Source of the DNA: Lachnospiraceae bacterium
Lineage (GTDB): Bacteria; Bacillota; Clostridia; Lachnospirales; Lachnospiraceae
DNA length: 8,149 nucleotides
Assembly (NCBI GenBank): GCA_009774395.1
Contig: VSNQ01000028.1
Span: 1 to 8,149 of the forward strand
Direction of reading: 5' to 3'
Shown piece by piece: positions 6,680 through 8,149 of the stretch. A program made the translations under genes and the position numbers. The notes beneath the pieces were generated by a model. The model had not been told where the DNA came from and ran no database searches. It was given only the letters and a program-made list of their open reading frames with translations. Each line of letters starts with the position of its first letter. The first letter of the stretch is position 1.

Positions 6680-6692
6680 CACTGTAACAGTG
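6680..6692. promoter_or_regulatory. Perfect 6-1-6 palindrome, candidate operator
   Basis: CACTGT and ACAGTG flank a single central base. The site lies between the terminator (ending at 6696) and the regulator's ribosome site (6659-6664), about 28 bases before the start codon. That position would suit autoregulation by the CdaR-like protein or by another dimeric repressor. It is not followed by a T-run, so it is not itself a terminator. The protein that would bind is inferred, not shown. Confidence 0.45.
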
Positions 6693-6695
6693 TAT

Positions 6696-6722
6696 GAAAA
6701 AGTGCCGCTGTGAAGCGGCACT
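6696..6722 (-). terminator. Rho-independent terminator after the ABC ATPase gene
   Basis: A perfect 9-bp stem, AGTGCCGCT (6701-6709) with AGCGGCACT (6714-6722), closes a 4-base loop. Read on the minus strand the GC-rich stem is followed by a TTTT run (6697-6700), extending the final T of the stem to five. It starts 46 bases after the ATPase stop codon. The opposite strand has no T-run right after the stem, so the direction is clear. Confidence 0.9.
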
Positions 6723-6749
6723 CTTATTCTTATGTTTGATTATCAAAAT

Positions 6750-6755
6750 ATTATA
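6750..6755 (-). promoter_or_regulatory. Candidate -10 box just after the ATPase gene
   Basis: A perfect TATAAT on the minus strand lies 14 bases past the ATPase stop codon and before the terminator. No good -35 is seen at the expected distance. If used, the transcript of the regulator gene would include the terminator hairpin in its leader, allowing attenuation. The region is AT-rich, so chance is a real alternative. Confidence 0.2.
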
Positions 6756-6768
6756 TGAATGAAAAGTA

Positions 6769-7881
6769 CTAGTTCGTAATAACCTTTTCTGTATCTTTGT
6801 CAAATACATGAATCTTCTCAACATCAATTGCAAATTTAACTTTATCGCCTGGTCTTGCGGTTGTTCTCGGATCAACTCTCGCTGTGATAGGGAACTCAGC
6901 TAAGTCAGCATATAAGAATACTTCCGCACCTAACAACTCATATACACGAATTGTTGTTTCAAATGTACTCTCTGACTTCGCCTCAATCATCATCTGCGAA
7001 TCATAAATATCCTCTGGTCTAATACCAAATGTAACAGTTTTTCCGCTGTATCCACCCTCAATTAACTTCTTAGACTTTGCTGGTGGAAGTGGAATATTCA
7101 ATCCAGCAACCTTTAAGTATGCTGTATCGCCTTTTACATCTACTGTAGCGCCAATAAAGTTCATTTGCGGAGAACCCATAAATCCTGCTACGAACAAGTT
7201 CTGTGGTTTCTCATACAGATTCTGTGGTGTATCTACCTGCTGAACAATACCATCCTTCATAACTACAATACGTGTACCTAACGTCATAGCCTCTGTCTGG
7301 TCATGGGTAACGTAGATAATCGTTGTACCAAGTCTTTGATGCAGCTTTGCAATCTCAATACGCATCTGTACACGCAGCTTTGCATCCAAGTTTGAAAGAG
7401 GCTCGTCCATAAGGAATACTTTTGGATTACGTACGATTGCACGACCCATAGCAACACGCTGTCTTTGACCACCTGACAAAGCCTTAGGCTTTCTATCAAG
7501 GAGCTGTGTCAAGTCAAGGATTTTTGCTGCTTCCTTAACCATTTTGTCTATTTCATTCTTGGGAACTTTTCTTAACTTCAATCCGAATGCCATATTGTCA
7601 TAAACTGACATATGAGGATACAGAGCATAGTTCTGGAATACCATCGCGATATCTCTGTCTTTAGGTTCTACGTCATTTACAACCCTGTCACCAATCTTTA
7701 ACTCACCAGAAGATATATCTTCAAGACCAGCAACCATACGAAGTGTGGTAGACTTACCACATCCTGAAGGCCCAACGAAAATAATGAATTCCTTATCAGC
7801 AATCTCAAGGTTGAAATTTTTAACGGCCTCAAACCCGTTAGGATACACTTTGCAAACGTTTTTTAATGATAAACTTGCCAT
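6769..7881 (-). CDS. ugpC: Carbohydrate ABC transporter ATPase, UgpC/MsmK/MalK type
   Basis: Seen: 370 residues from the ATG at 7879-7881, with GGGAGG (7890-7895) eight bases upstream. All ATPase motifs are intact: Walker A GPSGCGKST (37-45), Q-loop Q83 in VFQNYALYPHM, signature LSGGQ (135-139), Walker B VFLMDE (155-160) with catalytic E160, D-loop SNLDA (163-167) and switch H193. The C-terminal part, from about residue 235, is the regulatory MalK-type extension with TOBE-like folds, including FGIRPEDIY (285-293). Full length for the family. Role: hydrolyses ATP at the cytoplasmic face to drive sugar or glycerol-phosphate import through partner permeases. No permease or solute-binding gene is adjacent, so it may serve several importers, as described for MsmK in streptococci. 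The symbol follows common annotation practice; the substrate is unproven. A terminator follows the gene. Confidence 0.95.
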   Translation of the reverse strand: MASLSLKNVCKVYPNGFEAVKNFNLEIADKEFIIFVGPSGCGKSTTLRMVAGLEDISSGELKIGDRVVNDVEPKDRDIAMVFQNYALYPHMSVYDNMAFGLKLRKVPKNEIDKMVKEAAKILDLTQLLDRKPKALSGGQRQRVAMGRAIVRNPKVFLMDEPLSNLDAKLRVQMRIEIAKLHQRLGTTIIYVTHDQTEAMTLGTRIVVMKDGIVQQVDTPQNLYEKPQNLFVAGFMGSPQMNFIGATVDVKGDTAYLKVAGLNIPLPPAKSKKLIEGGYSGKTVTFGIRPEDIYDSQMMIEAKSESTFETTIRVYELLGAEVFLYADLAEFPITARVDPRTTARPGDKVKFAIDVEKIHVFDKDTEKVITN

Positions 7882-7932
7882 TTTTACTGCCTCCCAAATT
7901 TTTATTGACTAACATATAAATAAGATATTTAT

Positions 7933-7938
7933 AGTATA
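7933..7938 (-). promoter_or_regulatory. Candidate -10 box for the ABC ATPase gene
   Basis: TATACT (5 of 6 consensus bases) on the minus strand lies about 52 bases before the ATG, a sensible distance. No convincing -35 is seen 16-18 bases further upstream. The neighbouring TATAAA at 7928-7933 is an alternative. The rest of the 223-base spacer (7882-8104) is AT-rich and includes a 10-base palindrome, TACATATGTA at 7989-7998, of unknown meaning. Confidence 0.3.
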
Positions 7939-8104
7939 AAGTAATTTTCACTAAAATGCTATGCCATAATTCCACAAAGATTTTTGTATACATATGTAGA
8001 AATTGCTTATCCCACTGTAAGTAAATCATACATTGCAAAAGATGATAGACAACTTCACTAATGATATCCATCTATTATGTACAAATTGCCCAATATATGT
8101 CCAT

Positions 8105-8149
8105 TTACTTTAATACTTCCGCCTGATCACTGCTGTTATTTTCTTCCTG
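8105..8149 (-). CDS. Possible C-terminal end of a gene entering from the right edge
   Basis: Reading leftward from the window edge, one frame gives 14 codons ending in VLK and a TAA stop at 8105-8107, with an acidic, serine-rich composition. A second frame also stays open for 12 codons (ending RRKY) to a TAA at 8111-8113. Base composition rises here compared with the adjacent spacer, which favours coding, but the piece is too short to choose the frame or name a product. Confidence 0.3.
   Translation of the reverse strand, partial: QEENNSSDQAEVLK

Noticed and set aside
6653..6721. Upstream ATG extension of the CdaR-like regulator
   Set aside because: It would begin within the terminator hairpin, whereas the ATG at 6652 has GGAGGT at ideal spacing.
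7838..8071. Minus-strand 77-codon open frame
   Set aside because: Overlaps the ATPase start in another frame and runs through its ribosome site and likely promoter; composition is that of AT-rich spacer.

Overview
The window looks like chromosomal DNA from a low-GC anaerobic Firmicute, most probably a member of the Lachnospiraceae (Clostridia). This is inference from three things: strong GGAGG-type ribosome binding sites, a UgpC/MsmK ATPase next to a CdaR-like regulator, an NrdG2-type radical SAM activase, and a 428-residue protein of a type I associate with this family. No rRNA, tRNA, CRISPR array, transposase or phage gene was found.

Layout. (1) Positions 1-2883, minus strand: three overlapping glycosyltransferase genes, read right to left as GT4 (1741-2883), GT4 (609-1748) and a GT2 cut by the window edge (1-627). 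They look like the start of an exopolysaccharide or cell-surface glycan operon. The two distal genes are clearly more AT-rich than the first. (2) Positions 2884-3273: a 390-base spacer between divergent genes, with a candidate minus-strand promoter and a 58-base imperfect inverted repeat. (3) Positions 3274-4092, plus strand: an NrdG2-type radical SAM activase carrying an unusual 30-residue insertion made of a 15-bp tandem repeat. (4) Positions 4103-5389, minus strand: a 428-residue protein of unknown function, with conserved-looking ends and a middle built from two different tandem peptide repeats. It converges with the activase gene across only 10 bases. (5) Positions 5567-6652, minus strand: a CdaR/PucR-type transcriptional regulator. 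(6) Positions 6769-7881, minus strand: a sugar-ABC-transporter ATPase (UgpC/MsmK/MalK type). Between it and the regulator lie a strong intrinsic terminator and a perfect 6-1-6 palindrome. (7) The right edge may hold the last codons of another minus-strand gene.

How the parts may work together. The three transferases would build one glycan in sequence. The ATPase has no permease or binding-protein gene next to it, so it may be a shared energiser for several carbohydrate importers, with the adjacent CdaR-like protein as a linked regulator. The most distinctive feature is repeat-driven variation: two adjacent convergent genes both carry in-frame 15-bp tandem repeats, and one also carries a 54-bp repeat. 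I see no convincing new defence or mobile system. The 428-residue repeat protein is the best candidate for undescribed biology.
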